NCBI GenBank assembly: GCA_905182495.1
Contig: CAJJBU010000004.1
Location: 37,536-101,535 of the forward strand
DNA length: 64,000 nucleotides
Direction of reading: 5' to 3'
Source: Flavobacteriales bacterium UBA952
GTDB taxonomy: Bacteria; Bacteroidota; Bacteroidia; Flavobacteriales_D; Crocinitomicaceae
The notes under the pieces were generated by a model. That model had not been told where the DNA came from. It made no database searches and was given only the letters and a program-made list of their open reading frames with translations. Position numbers and translations under genes: made by a program. Shown here piece after piece: positions 19,201 through 27,219 of this stretch (its first letter is position 1; each line of letters begins with the position of its first letter).

Positions 19201-20110
19201 TCAAACAACCTTGGGACAGGATCTTTATTCTCCTGAGATAGAATATGAACTGCAGCGGAATGTAATCTATAAAGGAAAGGTTTCCATGACAAATGGTGCA
19301 TTCGAATTCTCCTTTGTGATCCCTAAGGATATAGCCCTAAATTATGGAAAAGGTAAGATTAGTTATTATGGTTACGCTGATCAAATAGATGCTGGTGGCT
19401 ATGATACCTCGTTTGTCATAGGAGGCATTGATCCAAATGGGATTTCAGACAATATCGGACCGGAAATAACGCTTTTCATGAATGATGAGAATTTTGTAAG
19501 TGGCGGTCAAACGGATTTTGAACCTATTCTTCTTGCAAAAATATTTGATGAAAATGGTGTAAACACAGTAGGTAACGGCATTGGCCATGATATCACGGCG
19601 ATTTTAGATGGGAATTCTTCTGAACCTTTTATATTAAATGATTTCTATGTCGCCGATCTGGATTCCTATCAATCGGGTGAATTGCGATTTCAATTTGATG
19701 GATTGACTCCAGGAAGGCATACCCTAGAATTTAAAATTTGGGACGTTAATAATAATTCATCCAAAAGCATTATTGAGTTTGTAGTCGTGGATAATGAAAA
19801 TTTGTCTTTACAAAATGTATTGAATTATCCAAACCCATTTACAAGTTCCACAGAGTTCATGTTTGAGCATTCATTTGCTTGTAATGAATTAGAAGTTCAA
19901 ATTCAAATATTTACAGTTTCGGGTAAGTTAGTACAGACCTTAAACGACGTTATACAGACCCAAGGCTTCCGTGTGAATCAAATATTTTGGGATGGTAAAG
20001 ACGTTTTTGGCGATCAATTGGCAAAAGGAGTTTATATTTACCGCGTGAAAGTTAAAGATGTAAATGGTCAAACTGCAGAAAAAACTGAGAAATTGGTCAT
20101 TTTAAAATAA
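16289..20110 (+). CDS. porU: Type IX secretion system C-terminal signal peptidase PorU
   Basis: PorU is a gingipain-type (C25) cysteine protease on the cell surface. It removes the C-terminal sorting domain of T9SS cargo and links the cargo to A-LPS. The 1273-residue protein has a signal peptide (ending SFCQ) and a C25 domain at roughly residues 530-910. The catalytic His is His783 (YVGHGGE) and the catalytic Cys is Cys817 (SATCEF), close to the spacing in Porphyromonas PorU. The C-terminal part begins YPNPFTSSTEFMF and contains FWDGKD and KGVYIYRVKV, a tail-like domain that PorU proteins keep. porV follows at once, as in other Flavobacteriia, and PorU acts in a complex with PorV. Confidence 0.95.
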   Translation: MTKTLFFSFSLFSLTISFCQEFSETIKWNEPINIENGDNSYLAPNFVNVHYDNGVPTYYVKRSLKESNLKLSTLEFTTELALKSEVQFLKELEINVPEGIALDVKFTFSSHKPFLVISGLPFLKEGGQVKRITSLKVIAQKQASLVNKDFATESVLRAGSGDWYKIAIQNDGIYKIDYNFLNSIGIDVDGLNPKHVHIFGNGDGKLPERNNLPRTDDIAQNSVEYIGAGDNLFNTNDYLLFYGWGPNRWVANGNAEFEQIKNIYSDYSYYFINVNPDRLPQEIITSPILSGVADADVDIYDFRTCYENDLYSLVGGGQRWYGELFDIDLEQTFNFSVPNISSDPVVFKTSIATNATSGAGTLQKYAVNGLTLEESILPHTSIDFVRSSKVFSLPSSSSSSIPLKITIQRNSPSVMTYLDRILLNAKRSLVFYGSQLGFRNLTGMQSGIGDFQISNFPSTGFVWDLSDRHHPKRITGSFDSNTFHFLDSLSYREYTASNGGTYFNAEFIGPVEFQNLHALEQVDYLIVTHPDFLSQAKRLADLHRNEGLTVHVVTSNQIYNEFSSGGKDAVAIRSFAKMFYDRAFSNPATAPKYLLLFGDGTYDPKNRVPDNNNFMLTYQVLGSENHISALVTDDFYGMLDDDEAITGSDLLDIGIGRILVSSATIAQQQVDKIEHYLKNGSDLFGNAGASCCLEDNSLNTFGDWRQKYVQVADDEESGYFINNDTEPQYLHTKQNHNEMNCDKLYLDAFPQQTSAGGQRYPDVVSAITNRVERGTLILNYVGHGGEVGLAEERVVTIPQINSWNNINALTLFVSATCEFTKYDDPSRVSAGEWASLNPSGGAIALMTTTRSVYFGVNTTTGNKFFQNVFDRNPDGTPLAFGDIVMRTKNETGSSDNKRSFTLIGDPALKIALPSLNVVTDSINGLSPEIAIDTIRALSKVIIKGHIEDHLGNPVTGLNGVLTPSIFDKIKLQTTLGQDLYSPEIEYELQRNVIYKGKVSMTNGAFEFSFVIPKDIALNYGKGKISYYGYADQIDAGGYDTSFVIGGIDPNGISDNIGPEITLFMNDENFVSGGQTDFEPILLAKIFDENGVNTVGNGIGHDITAILDGNSSEPFILNDFYVADLDSYQSGELRFQFDGLTPGRHTLEFKIWDVNNNSSKSIIEFVVVDNENLSLQNVLNYPNPFTSSTEFMFEHSFACNELEVQIQIFTVSGKLVQTLNDVIQTQGFRVNQIFWDGKDVFGDQLAKGVYIYRVKVKDVNGQTAEKTEKLVILK

Positions 20111-20165
20111 TCATAACAATAAAACCTTGCCTTTTGCGTATAGTTATTACTTATTTACACAATCT

Positions 20166-21428
20166 ATGAAGAATCTATTTTTAGCCGCCATTTTGATTTC
20201 CTTGTCATTTACGGGATTTGCTCAGCCGACAGGTGGGAGTGGCGTTACGGATGATGATCTGCAATTAAATACGATTACAACTGCACTGCCATTCATGTCA
20301 ATTACACCTGATTCTAGGGCCGGTGGAATGGGAGATGCGGGTACTGCATTGAGCCCTTCTTCAACTTCGGTTTATTGGAATACATCCATTCTTAGTTTTT
20401 CTGATCAAAACTCGGAAATTAGCTTGTCTTATACGCCTTGGTTGCGCCAACTTACCAACGATATACATTTATCCTATTTATCAGGATACTATAAAATCAA
20501 TAAATCTCATACAATAGGAGGAGCTTTGCGTTACTTTAGTTTGGGTGAAATTACTTTTACTGATGCTTCAGGAAATGTGATTCGAGATGATAAACCAAGT
20601 GAATTTGAGCTTACAGGTGCCTATGCTTTTCGTCTTTCTAATAGGACCAGCTTAGGAATTAATGGAAAGTTCGCCTATTCTAATCTAACGGGAGGCTTAA
20701 CGGTGGGTGGTGTGAATACAAAGCCGGGGGTCGTTGGTGCTGCAGACATCTCATTTACCTATTACAATGATGACGCTAAAATAGGTAAGACAGATGGGGT
20801 CTATACTTTTGCAACAACCATCAATAATATCGGTAATAAGGTTGCTTATTCCGAGCTTTCATCTAGAGATTTTATTCCAATGAATTTAAAAATTGGCAAT
20901 AGCTTTTTAGCGAATTTTGACGCTTATAACAAAGTGACTTTCTCTCTAGATCTTCAGAAATTATTAGTTCCGACACCCCCAAATTTTTATTGGAATGGCT
21001 CTGAGTATATTATGACCTCTGGTCTAGACCCCGATGTTGGGGTGATTAATGGAATGCTTCAGTCTTTTTATGATGCCCCCGGAAATGTCGTCGTTGATGA
21101 GGACGATGTACCTATTCAAGATGCCGATGGAAACTTTGAGGTGGTTAAAGGAACGCGTTTTAAAGAAGAATTATCAGAAATAAATATTGCTTTTGGTACC
21201 GAGTGGTGGTACAATGACGTCTTTGCCGTTCGCGCAGGCGTCTTCTTTGAAAGTAAAAATAAAGGGAATCGTCAATTCATGAACCTCGGTGCAAGCTTAA
21301 AATACAATATGTTTGCTATTGACTTTTCTTATTTGGCTTCCCTAAACGGTAGACAGAGCCCATTGGCAAATACCTTGCGTTTTACGGTACGATTGTATCT
21401 AGATCAGGCGGGTGCGGGTGGCGAATAA
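20166..21428 (+). CDS. porV: Type IX secretion outer-membrane protein PorV
   Basis: PorV (LptO, PG27) is an outer-membrane beta-barrel that shuttles T9SS substrates to the PorU attachment complex. The start at 20166 gives a clean signal peptide (MKNLFLAAILISLSFTGFAQ) and 420 residues; an in-frame ATG at 20127 would add 13 residues before it and is less likely. Family features include ALPFMSITPDSRAGGMGDAG near the N-terminus, a long alternating barrel and a terminal strand LRFTVRLYLD. It lies 55 bases after porU and is presumably in the same transcript. Confidence 0.95.
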   Translation: MKNLFLAAILISLSFTGFAQPTGGSGVTDDDLQLNTITTALPFMSITPDSRAGGMGDAGTALSPSSTSVYWNTSILSFSDQNSEISLSYTPWLRQLTNDIHLSYLSGYYKINKSHTIGGALRYFSLGEITFTDASGNVIRDDKPSEFELTGAYAFRLSNRTSLGINGKFAYSNLTGGLTVGGVNTKPGVVGAADISFTYYNDDAKIGKTDGVYTFATTINNIGNKVAYSELSSRDFIPMNLKIGNSFLANFDAYNKVTFSLDLQKLLVPTPPNFYWNGSEYIMTSGLDPDVGVINGMLQSFYDAPGNVVVDEDDVPIQDADGNFEVVKGTRFKEELSEINIAFGTEWWYNDVFAVRAGVFFESKNKGNRQFMNLGASLKYNMFAIDFSYLASLNGRQSPLANTLRFTVRLYLDQAGAGGE

Positions 21429-21574
21429 AATTTAGTTCTGCATCGTATACCTTCAATAGACGAAGCCTAAGTTTATTTGTCATTTTAAGATTCATTTTCT
21501 TTTAAGCCATAAACTGGTTTTATATTAATTTTTCACTGTTCTCAATTCCTTAGTGTTACCTAGAGCACTTTATT

Positions 21575-21582
21575 TATATTTG
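21575..21582 (+). promoter_or_regulatory. -7 element TATATTTG close to bioB start
   Basis: TATATTTG matches TAnnTTTG exactly and ends 4 bases before the bioB ATG, so the mRNA would be leaderless or nearly so. A GTTA-containing stretch at about the right distance upstream (21555-21558) is only a poor -33 match. No Shine-Dalgarno sequence is present. Confidence 0.42.
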
Positions 21583-21586
21583 TATT

Positions 21587-22696
21587 ATGAAATGTAATCC
21601 TGAATATTCTTCCAAAGAGGCTTTATTAAGTTTATATCAAAAGCCATTATTAGAGCTTGTTTTTGAGGCCGCTACGATACATCGTAAATACCATAACTCG
21701 CGAGAGGTTCAGATGTCTTCATTGTTAAGTATTAAAACAGGAGGCTGCCCCGAGGATTGCGGATATTGTCCTCAGGCTGCAAGATACCACACTGATGTAG
21801 ATGCGCATAAACTAATGAATGTTGATGAAGTTTTAAACCAAGCAAAAAATGCCAAGGCAAATGGGTCTTCTAGGCTTTGTATGGGGGCTGCATGGAGAGA
21901 AATTAGAGACAATAAAGATTTTGATAAAGTCGTTGAAATGGTTCAGGGTGTCAATGAAATGGGGATGGAGGTTTGCTGCACCCTTGGTATGATGTCCGAA
22001 GGTCAAGCTAAAAGACTTAAGAATGCAGGGTTGTTTGCATACAACCATAATTTAGATAGCTCAAAAGAATTTTATTCCGATGTAATATCAACACGAGAAT
22101 ATGAACAAAGGCTAGATACAATTGACAATGCGCGAAAAGCAGGTATTTCAGTTTGTTCAGGAGGAATTATCGGAATGGGTGAGACAGAAGAAGACAGAGT
22201 CGGGCTTTTAATGAGTTATATGGAGATGGAGAACCCTCCGGAGTCCATTCCTATCAATGCCCTTGTTGCGGTTGAAGGAACCCCATTAGAAGATCAAAAG
22301 CCTATAGAACAATGGGAACTAATCAGAATGGTAGCTACGACTCGTATTGCTTTTCCAGAATCTATCGTTCGTTTATCTGCTGGTAGAACCAAAATGTCAA
22401 TGGAAGCACAAGCAATGTGTTTTCTTGGGGGTGCAGGTTCAATCTTTGCTGGTGATAAATTATTAACAACGCCTAATCCTGAATTCAATGAGGATAAGGA
22501 GATGTTTAAGATTTTGGGACTTGTTGCCAAGGAGTCATTTGCGGATGGAGAGCAACCTGTTACGAATCCAGATCCGATTTTATTAGAAAAAAAGAGGCTT
22601 GCCAAACAAAGAGAATTGGAGCTTGAGGCGGCTAAATCAAAAGTACAAGACGATACATTTGAGCCAAGAAAAGTGAGAACAGTCGATTCGTTATAA
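21587..22696 (+). CDS. bioB: Biotin synthase
   Basis: BioB is a radical-SAM enzyme that inserts sulfur into dethiobiotin to make biotin. Cys54, Cys58 and Cys61 in GGCPEDCGYC form the CxxxCxxC site for the 4Fe-4S cluster. YNHNLDSSKEFY and SAGRTKMS, which includes the conserved Arg ligand region of the 2Fe-2S cluster, are further family hallmarks. The protein has 369 residues, slightly longer than usual because of a charged C-terminal tail (from about residue 335). Its TAA overlaps the ATG of the next gene by one base, which points to translational coupling with bioF. Confidence 0.97.
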   Translation: MKCNPEYSSKEALLSLYQKPLLELVFEAATIHRKYHNSREVQMSSLLSIKTGGCPEDCGYCPQAARYHTDVDAHKLMNVDEVLNQAKNAKANGSSRLCMGAAWREIRDNKDFDKVVEMVQGVNEMGMEVCCTLGMMSEGQAKRLKNAGLFAYNHNLDSSKEFYSDVISTREYEQRLDTIDNARKAGISVCSGGIIGMGETEEDRVGLLMSYMEMENPPESIPINALVAVEGTPLEDQKPIEQWELIRMVATTRIAFPESIVRLSAGRTKMSMEAQAMCFLGGAGSIFAGDKLLTTPNPEFNEDKEMFKILGLVAKESFADGEQPVTNPDPILLEKKRLAKQRELELEAAKSKVQDDTFEPRKVRTVDSL

Positions 22697-23772
22697 TGAA
22701 TGAGCAGCTTATAAAAAAGTTGCTAGATCGAAAAGAATCCGGATCATTCCGTGAGCTTTTCGTTCCAAATCTTGAAAGAGATTTTTTTTCCAATGATTAT
22801 TTAGGGATGGCTCGCGACAATTCAATTCCAGTCCCACAAAAAAGAGGCGCGACAGGATCCCGTTTGTTATCAGGAAACTCTTCCGAAGCCGAAGATTGCG
22901 AGCAATTCTTAGCGGAGCATTTTCATGCACAAGCATCATTGGTCTTTAACTCTGGATATGCTGCCAATTTAGGTCTCTTATCTTCTGTTTTACAGCGTGG
23001 AGATTCTGTTTTTTATGACCAATATATTCATGCGAGTTCACGAGACGGTATTCGCCTGTCTTATGCTGAGTCAATTGCTTTTAAACATAATGATTGTGAT
23101 GATTTAATAAGGAAGCTAGGTAAAAGTAAATCAACGACCAATTATGTTCTTGTTGAGTCCTTATACTCTATGGATGGCGATTTTTCCCCTTTAAAACAAA
23201 TCGTTGATATTTGTGAGGCGCATAATGCCTATTTAATCGTTGATGAAGCACATACGGGAGCTGTTTTTGGAGCCTTAGGTAAGGGTGTTATCCATAAGGA
23301 AGACTTAACTCATCGTATTTTTGCTCGAATAATGACTTTTGGCAAGGGCTACGGTTTTCATGGTGCTGTTATTCTAGGGGCAATCACCTTAAAGGATTAC
23401 TTGATTAATTTTTCCAGATCATTTATTTACTCAACGGCCCTCCCTGTTGGAGATTACACCAAGATAAAGTCGCTTGTTGGAGATTTGAATATAGGCGAAA
23501 AGCAAAATAAATTAGAAAAAAACATTGCGTTATTTAGAAGGCTAAATGAAAAACTTTCTTTTTCTTCGGATATCAAATCCCCGATTCAAATACTTGAATT
23601 CTCAGATATAAGTCTACTTCCGAAAGTCGTAAAAAAAATTAAAGAAAAGGGTATTTACACTAAAAGTATTTTACCTCCAACCGTGCCTGAAGGCAAATCA
23701 AGGCTTAGGATTTGTATTCATTCCTACAACACAAAAGAAGAAATAGAGCTTATATCCAGTGCGCTAAAATAA
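22696..23772 (+). CDS. bioF: 8-amino-7-oxononanoate synthase (KAPA synthase)
   Basis: This PLP enzyme of the alpha-oxoamine synthase family condenses pimeloyl-ACP or pimeloyl-CoA with alanine at the start of the biotin ring pathway. The PLP lysine is Lys217 in MTFGKGYGFHGA. DEAH (183-186) holds the conserved Asp that pairs with the pyridine nitrogen, and the GATGSRLLSG stretch near residue 51 is characteristic. At 358 residues it is slightly shorter than E. coli BioF (384). Its start overlaps the bioB stop. bioA and bioD are not in the window, so the rest of the pathway is elsewhere. Confidence 0.9.
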   Translation: MNEQLIKKLLDRKESGSFRELFVPNLERDFFSNDYLGMARDNSIPVPQKRGATGSRLLSGNSSEAEDCEQFLAEHFHAQASLVFNSGYAANLGLLSSVLQRGDSVFYDQYIHASSRDGIRLSYAESIAFKHNDCDDLIRKLGKSKSTTNYVLVESLYSMDGDFSPLKQIVDICEAHNAYLIVDEAHTGAVFGALGKGVIHKEDLTHRIFARIMTFGKGYGFHGAVILGAITLKDYLINFSRSFIYSTALPVGDYTKIKSLVGDLNIGEKQNKLEKNIALFRRLNEKLSFSSDIKSPIQILEFSDISLLPKVVKKIKEKGIYTKSILPPTVPEGKSRLRICIHSYNTKEEIELISSALK

Positions 23773-23785
23773 CGTAAAGAATTGT

Positions 23786-25090
23786 TTATCCTCCGAAATC
23801 GTCGAAACGTACATTTTCATCTGGAACACCCCAATCGTCACACATTTTGATAACGGCTTGATTCATTAAAGGTGGACCACAGAAATAGACCTCAAGGTCT
23901 TCTGGAGAATCATGTTTTTCAAGGTATTGATCCATCACAACCTGATGAACAAATCCACTGAAACCATCGCCATTTGGATCTTCACAATTTTCTTTATTAA
24001 CCCAATTGTCTTCTGGTAATGCATCAGAAAGCACCAAGTAAAATTTAAAATTCGAAAATTCTTTCTCTAAGTCTCTGAAATAATGGATGTAAAATAATTC
24101 AGCTCTTGATCGACCACCGTACCAATAGGTAACTTTTCTTCCGGTCTGAAGTGTTTTAAATAATTCGTATAAATGTGATCGCATTGGGGCCATACCTGCT
24201 CCACCGCCAATGTATAGCATTTCGGCATCAGAATCATTAATAAAGAATTCTCCATAAGGGCCTGATATTGTAACGTCGTCACCCTCTTTAAGGCCAAAGA
24301 TGTATGAGGACGCAATCCCAGGATTTATGTCAGCCCATTTATCATTGGCGCGATCCCATGGTGGAGCCGCAACCCTAACATTAAGCATGATTTTCCTACC
24401 TTCAGCTGGATAAGAAGCCATGGAGTATGCTCGTACAACCTCTTCATTGTTTTTCATTACAAGGTCTCTAATGGCGAATTTACCTTCAGACCAATCTTTC
24501 TCAAATTTATTAGGTTCCCCAGGATGATCTTGAGGATGCGCTGTAATATCCATTTCAGAAAACTTAACTTCTGTTTCAGGAATATTAATTTGGATATATC
24601 CACCAGCTCTGTAATTCATGTCTTCTGGGATATCAACAATGAATTCCTTAATGTATGTCGCAACATTATAGTTTGAAGAAACCTTCGCTTTCCATTCTTT
24701 AATACCAAGTACTTCCTCTTCAATATGAATTTTCATATTTTCCTTTACTTTAACTTGGCATCCAAGTCTATGGTTAGAGGCAATTTCTTTTCTCGAGAAA
24801 TGAGGTGCTTCAGTTGGGAGAATTTCACCCCCACCTTCATTGACTTGACAGATACATTGAACGCAAGTCCCACCTCCACCACATGCGGATGGTAAAAATA
24901 TCCCTGAACTTCCAAGTGTACTGAGTAAGGTGCCGCCACCATCTACTTCGAGCATCCGCTCTCCATTGTTAATATCAATCACCAATTTTCCTTTTGGTGA
25001 AATTTTAGCCTTTACAAACAAAAGCATTGAGGTCAATAATAAAATGACCGATAAAAATGCGATTAACGTTATGATAAGTATCGTTCCCAT
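23786..25090 (-). CDS. nqrF: Na+-translocating NADH:quinone reductase subunit F
   Basis: NqrF is the NADH-oxidising entry subunit of the sodium-pumping NQR complex, facing the cytoplasm. One N-terminal membrane helix (about residues 3-26) is followed by a ferredoxin domain whose 2Fe-2S ligands are Cys70, Cys76, Cys79 and Cys111. Next come an FAD domain with RAYSMASYP and an NADH domain containing YIGGGAGMAPMRSHL. The end, NVRFDDFGG, is typical. At 434 residues it is slightly longer than Vibrio NqrF. It is the last gene of nqrABCDEF, 2 bases after nqrE, and its 3' end faces bioF. Confidence 0.97.
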   Translation of the reverse strand: MGTILIITLIAFLSVILLLTSMLLFVKAKISPKGKLVIDINNGERMLEVDGGGTLLSTLGSSGIFLPSACGGGGTCVQCICQVNEGGGEILPTEAPHFSRKEIASNHRLGCQVKVKENMKIHIEEEVLGIKEWKAKVSSNYNVATYIKEFIVDIPEDMNYRAGGYIQINIPETEVKFSEMDITAHPQDHPGEPNKFEKDWSEGKFAIRDLVMKNNEEVVRAYSMASYPAEGRKIMLNVRVAAPPWDRANDKWADINPGIASSYIFGLKEGDDVTISGPYGEFFINDSDAEMLYIGGGAGMAPMRSHLYELFKTLQTGRKVTYWYGGRSRAELFYIHYFRDLEKEFSNFKFYLVLSDALPEDNWVNKENCEDPNGDGFSGFVHQVVMDQYLEKHDSPEDLEVYFCGPPLMNQAVIKMCDDWGVPDENVRFDDFGG

Positions 25091-25092
25091 AA

Positions 25093-25785
25093 TTAGTTGA
25101 GGTTGTTTTCTGTTTTAATATCAATTGTAGTCGTAACGGCTTCGGTATTTTCACTAGGTGCTTCTTTACCGTATTTAATTCCCATAAAGCTCATGAATGC
25201 CATTCCCATAAGACCTGTTACAATAAAGGTGATTCCGAGTCCTCTTAATGGACCGGGGACATTTGAATACCTCAGTTTTTCTCGAATAGCGGCAATGGCT
25301 ACAATGGCTATAAACCAACCTATTCCTGATCCCAATGAAAATGCAGTGGCATCTAATATCGTTGAGTATTGTCTTTCTTGCATAAACAAGGCGCCTCCTA
25401 GAATAGAACAATTCACAGCGATAAGCGGTAAGAAAATACCCAGGGCTCCATATAGAGCAGGTGCAAATTTCTCAACCAACATCTCAACCAATTGAACGAT
25501 TGAAGCTACAACAGCTATATACATGATAAACGATAGAAAGCTTAAATCTAATTCAGCGTATTCGTCACCAAGCCAAGAAAGAGCACCTTCTTTGAGGACG
25601 TAGTTTTCAAGTAAAAAATTCACAGGTACCGTAACGGCTAAAACGAAAATTACGGCGGCTCCCAAACCTACTGCTGTTTTAACAGTTTTAGAAACTGCTA
25701 GGTAGGAGCACATCCCGAGAAAGTATGCGAAAATCATGTTCTCGGAAAAAATAGCTTTTACAAATATATCAAGAGTACTTTCCAT
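25093..25785 (-). CDS. nqrE: Na+-translocating NADH:quinone reductase subunit E
   Basis: NqrE is a six-helix membrane subunit which, with NqrD, forms the inverted-repeat pair that binds a membrane-embedded iron centre. The protein has 230 residues, including a hydrophilic tail of about 28 residues (from KYGKEAPSEN) beyond the roughly 200-residue core. Conserved stretches include IFSENMIFAYFLGMCSYLA with its Cys, and LIAVNCSILGGALF. It sits 10 bases after nqrD and 2 bases before nqrF. Confidence 0.97.
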   Translation of the reverse strand: MESTLDIFVKAIFSENMIFAYFLGMCSYLAVSKTVKTAVGLGAAVIFVLAVTVPVNFLLENYVLKEGALSWLGDEYAELDLSFLSFIMYIAVVASIVQLVEMLVEKFAPALYGALGIFLPLIAVNCSILGGALFMQERQYSTILDATAFSLGSGIGWFIAIVAIAAIREKLRYSNVPGPLRGLGITFIVTGLMGMAFMSFMGIKYGKEAPSENTEAVTTTIDIKTENNLN

Positions 25786-25795
25786 TGTTGTTTTT

Positions 25796-26473
25796 TTAAT
25801 GTTCTTCGATTAGCGCTTTATTTCTAGAGCGTTGAACCCAAATAATAATACCTACGATGATTAAGGCCATTGGAGGTAAAATCATAAGATTATTGTTTTG
25901 GTAACCCAGTTCGTACAATCCAGACTCTTCACCTGGTAGTGGATTTCCAAATATCGGAATGCCCATGAGTGTGCCAGAACCCAAAAGCTCTCTAAATACA
26001 GCTACAATTATAAGAATGGCGCCGTAACCTATTCCATTTCCAAAGCCATCTAGAATCGATGGCCAGGGTTTGTTTGCCATTGCAAATGCCTCAAGGCGAC
26101 CCATGATAATACAATTGGTAATAATAAGTCCCACAAAAACCGATAGTTTTTCTGAAAGATCAGGAAGATAAGCAGCCAAAACTTGGTCAACGATAATAAC
26201 CAGAGAGGCAACAATAAGCAATTGAACAATGATTCTAATTCTAGAGGGAATTAAATTTCTTAAAAGAGAAACAATCCAGTTTCCCATAATGATCACAAAA
26301 AGAACAGACAGTGACATGACAATCGCCTGATTTACTTGCACAGTAATCGCTAATGCAGAACAGATACCCAATACCTGAATAGTCACGGGGTTGTTATCCG
26401 TTAATGGATCGGTAATGAGCTTTTTATTCTTCTTCGAAAATAGAGGCTCTGAAGATTTTTTTTCAGTACTCAT
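25796..26473 (-). CDS. nqrD: Na+-translocating NADH:quinone reductase subunit D
   Basis: NqrD is the membrane partner of NqrE. The 225-residue protein has about six transmembrane helices. QVLGICSALAITVQVNQA and IITNCIIMGRLEAFA each carry a conserved cysteine that matches those of NqrE. It begins with a charged cytoplasmic segment of about 27 residues. The gene starts 1 base after the nqrC stop and is part of the six-gene operon. Confidence 0.97.
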   Translation of the reverse strand: MSTEKKSSEPLFSKKNKKLITDPLTDNNPVTIQVLGICSALAITVQVNQAIVMSLSVLFVIIMGNWIVSLLRNLIPSRIRIIVQLLIVASLVIIVDQVLAAYLPDLSEKLSVFVGLIITNCIIMGRLEAFAMANKPWPSILDGFGNGIGYGAILIIVAVFRELLGSGTLMGIPIFGNPLPGEESGLYELGYQNNNLMILPPMALIIVGIIIWVQRSRNKALIEEH

Positions 26474-26474
26474 G

Positions 26475-27218
26475 TTATTTAGTGTTTATGTTCTTAAAAT
26501 AGTTCGAATATATCGCAAGACTTCTATTGACCATTTCTTCAACACCTTTAGATGTTATGGTTCCTCCAGTTATCCCGTCAATTTTACTTGGGTCGGTAGA
26601 GCCAGAATTGTCTTTTACAACTTCATATTTCTTAAAATTTCTTGAAGCATCACTAATCATTGAGGCTTTCCATCTATCCATAAAAAAAGGCTTGTTTATT
26701 TCTGCGCCAAGACCAGGTGTTTCTGTTTTGTGAGCAAAGGATACACCGGCCACAGTCCTCATGTCTTCTTTTAGGCAAATATAGCCCCATATCGGACCCC
26801 AAAGTCCTTTACCGACAACAGGTATAATATATCGGGTAGAATCCGTTTTATCTTTAGCAATAAATAAAGGAAATCTTTTGTCTTTCGTCTCGAGGGTTTT
26901 GTCTCTGTATTCTTTTTTAATATCAATTTCAAAAGCTTCTTTTCCCTTGCCTATTTCATCACCGCTATTATTCAAAACTACGGCATCATCAAGGTTAACA
27001 TATTTTGGAAACTCTAATTCTGCATTAGAACGGTTAATGCCGGCCTCTTCCACATCCATCATTGCAGATAGTATATCGATTTGTTTCTTTACCCGAACGT
27101 TTTGCTCTTTGAGTGGCTTTAAACCTTCAGCTAGAGAAGCAAGAATTATACCGAGTACAACGACAAGTACAATCGCAAATCCAAACGTGAATCCATTCGA
27201 TTCTTTATTAAGTGCCAT
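26475..27218 (-). CDS. nqrC: Na+-translocating NADH:quinone reductase subunit C
   Basis: NqrC carries a covalently bound FMN on the outer face of the membrane. One N-terminal helix (about residues 11-30) anchors the periplasmic FMN domain. The attachment motif is DGITGGTITS, with Thr220 the expected phosphoester-linked residue; Gly replaces the usual Ala just before it. The 247-residue length fits the family. FMN attachment needs an ApbE transferase, which is not encoded in the window. The gene lies 1 base after nqrB. Confidence 0.96.
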   Translation of the reverse strand: MALNKESNGFTFGFAIVLVVVLGIILASLAEGLKPLKEQNVRVKKQIDILSAMMDVEEAGINRSNAELEFPKYVNLDDAVVLNNSGDEIGKGKEAFEIDIKKEYRDKTLETKDKRFPLFIAKDKTDSTRYIIPVVGKGLWGPIWGYICLKEDMRTVAGVSFAHKTETPGLGAEINKPFFMDRWKASMISDASRNFKKYEVVKDNSGSTDPSKIDGITGGTITSKGVEEMVNRSLAIYSNYFKNINTK

Positions 27219-27219
27219 A

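Noticed and set aside
22696..23772. Unusual PLP-lysine motif FGKGYGFHGA in bioF as evidence of a new enzyme
   Set aside because: E. coli BioF has a similar FGKGFG stretch, so this is within normal variation.
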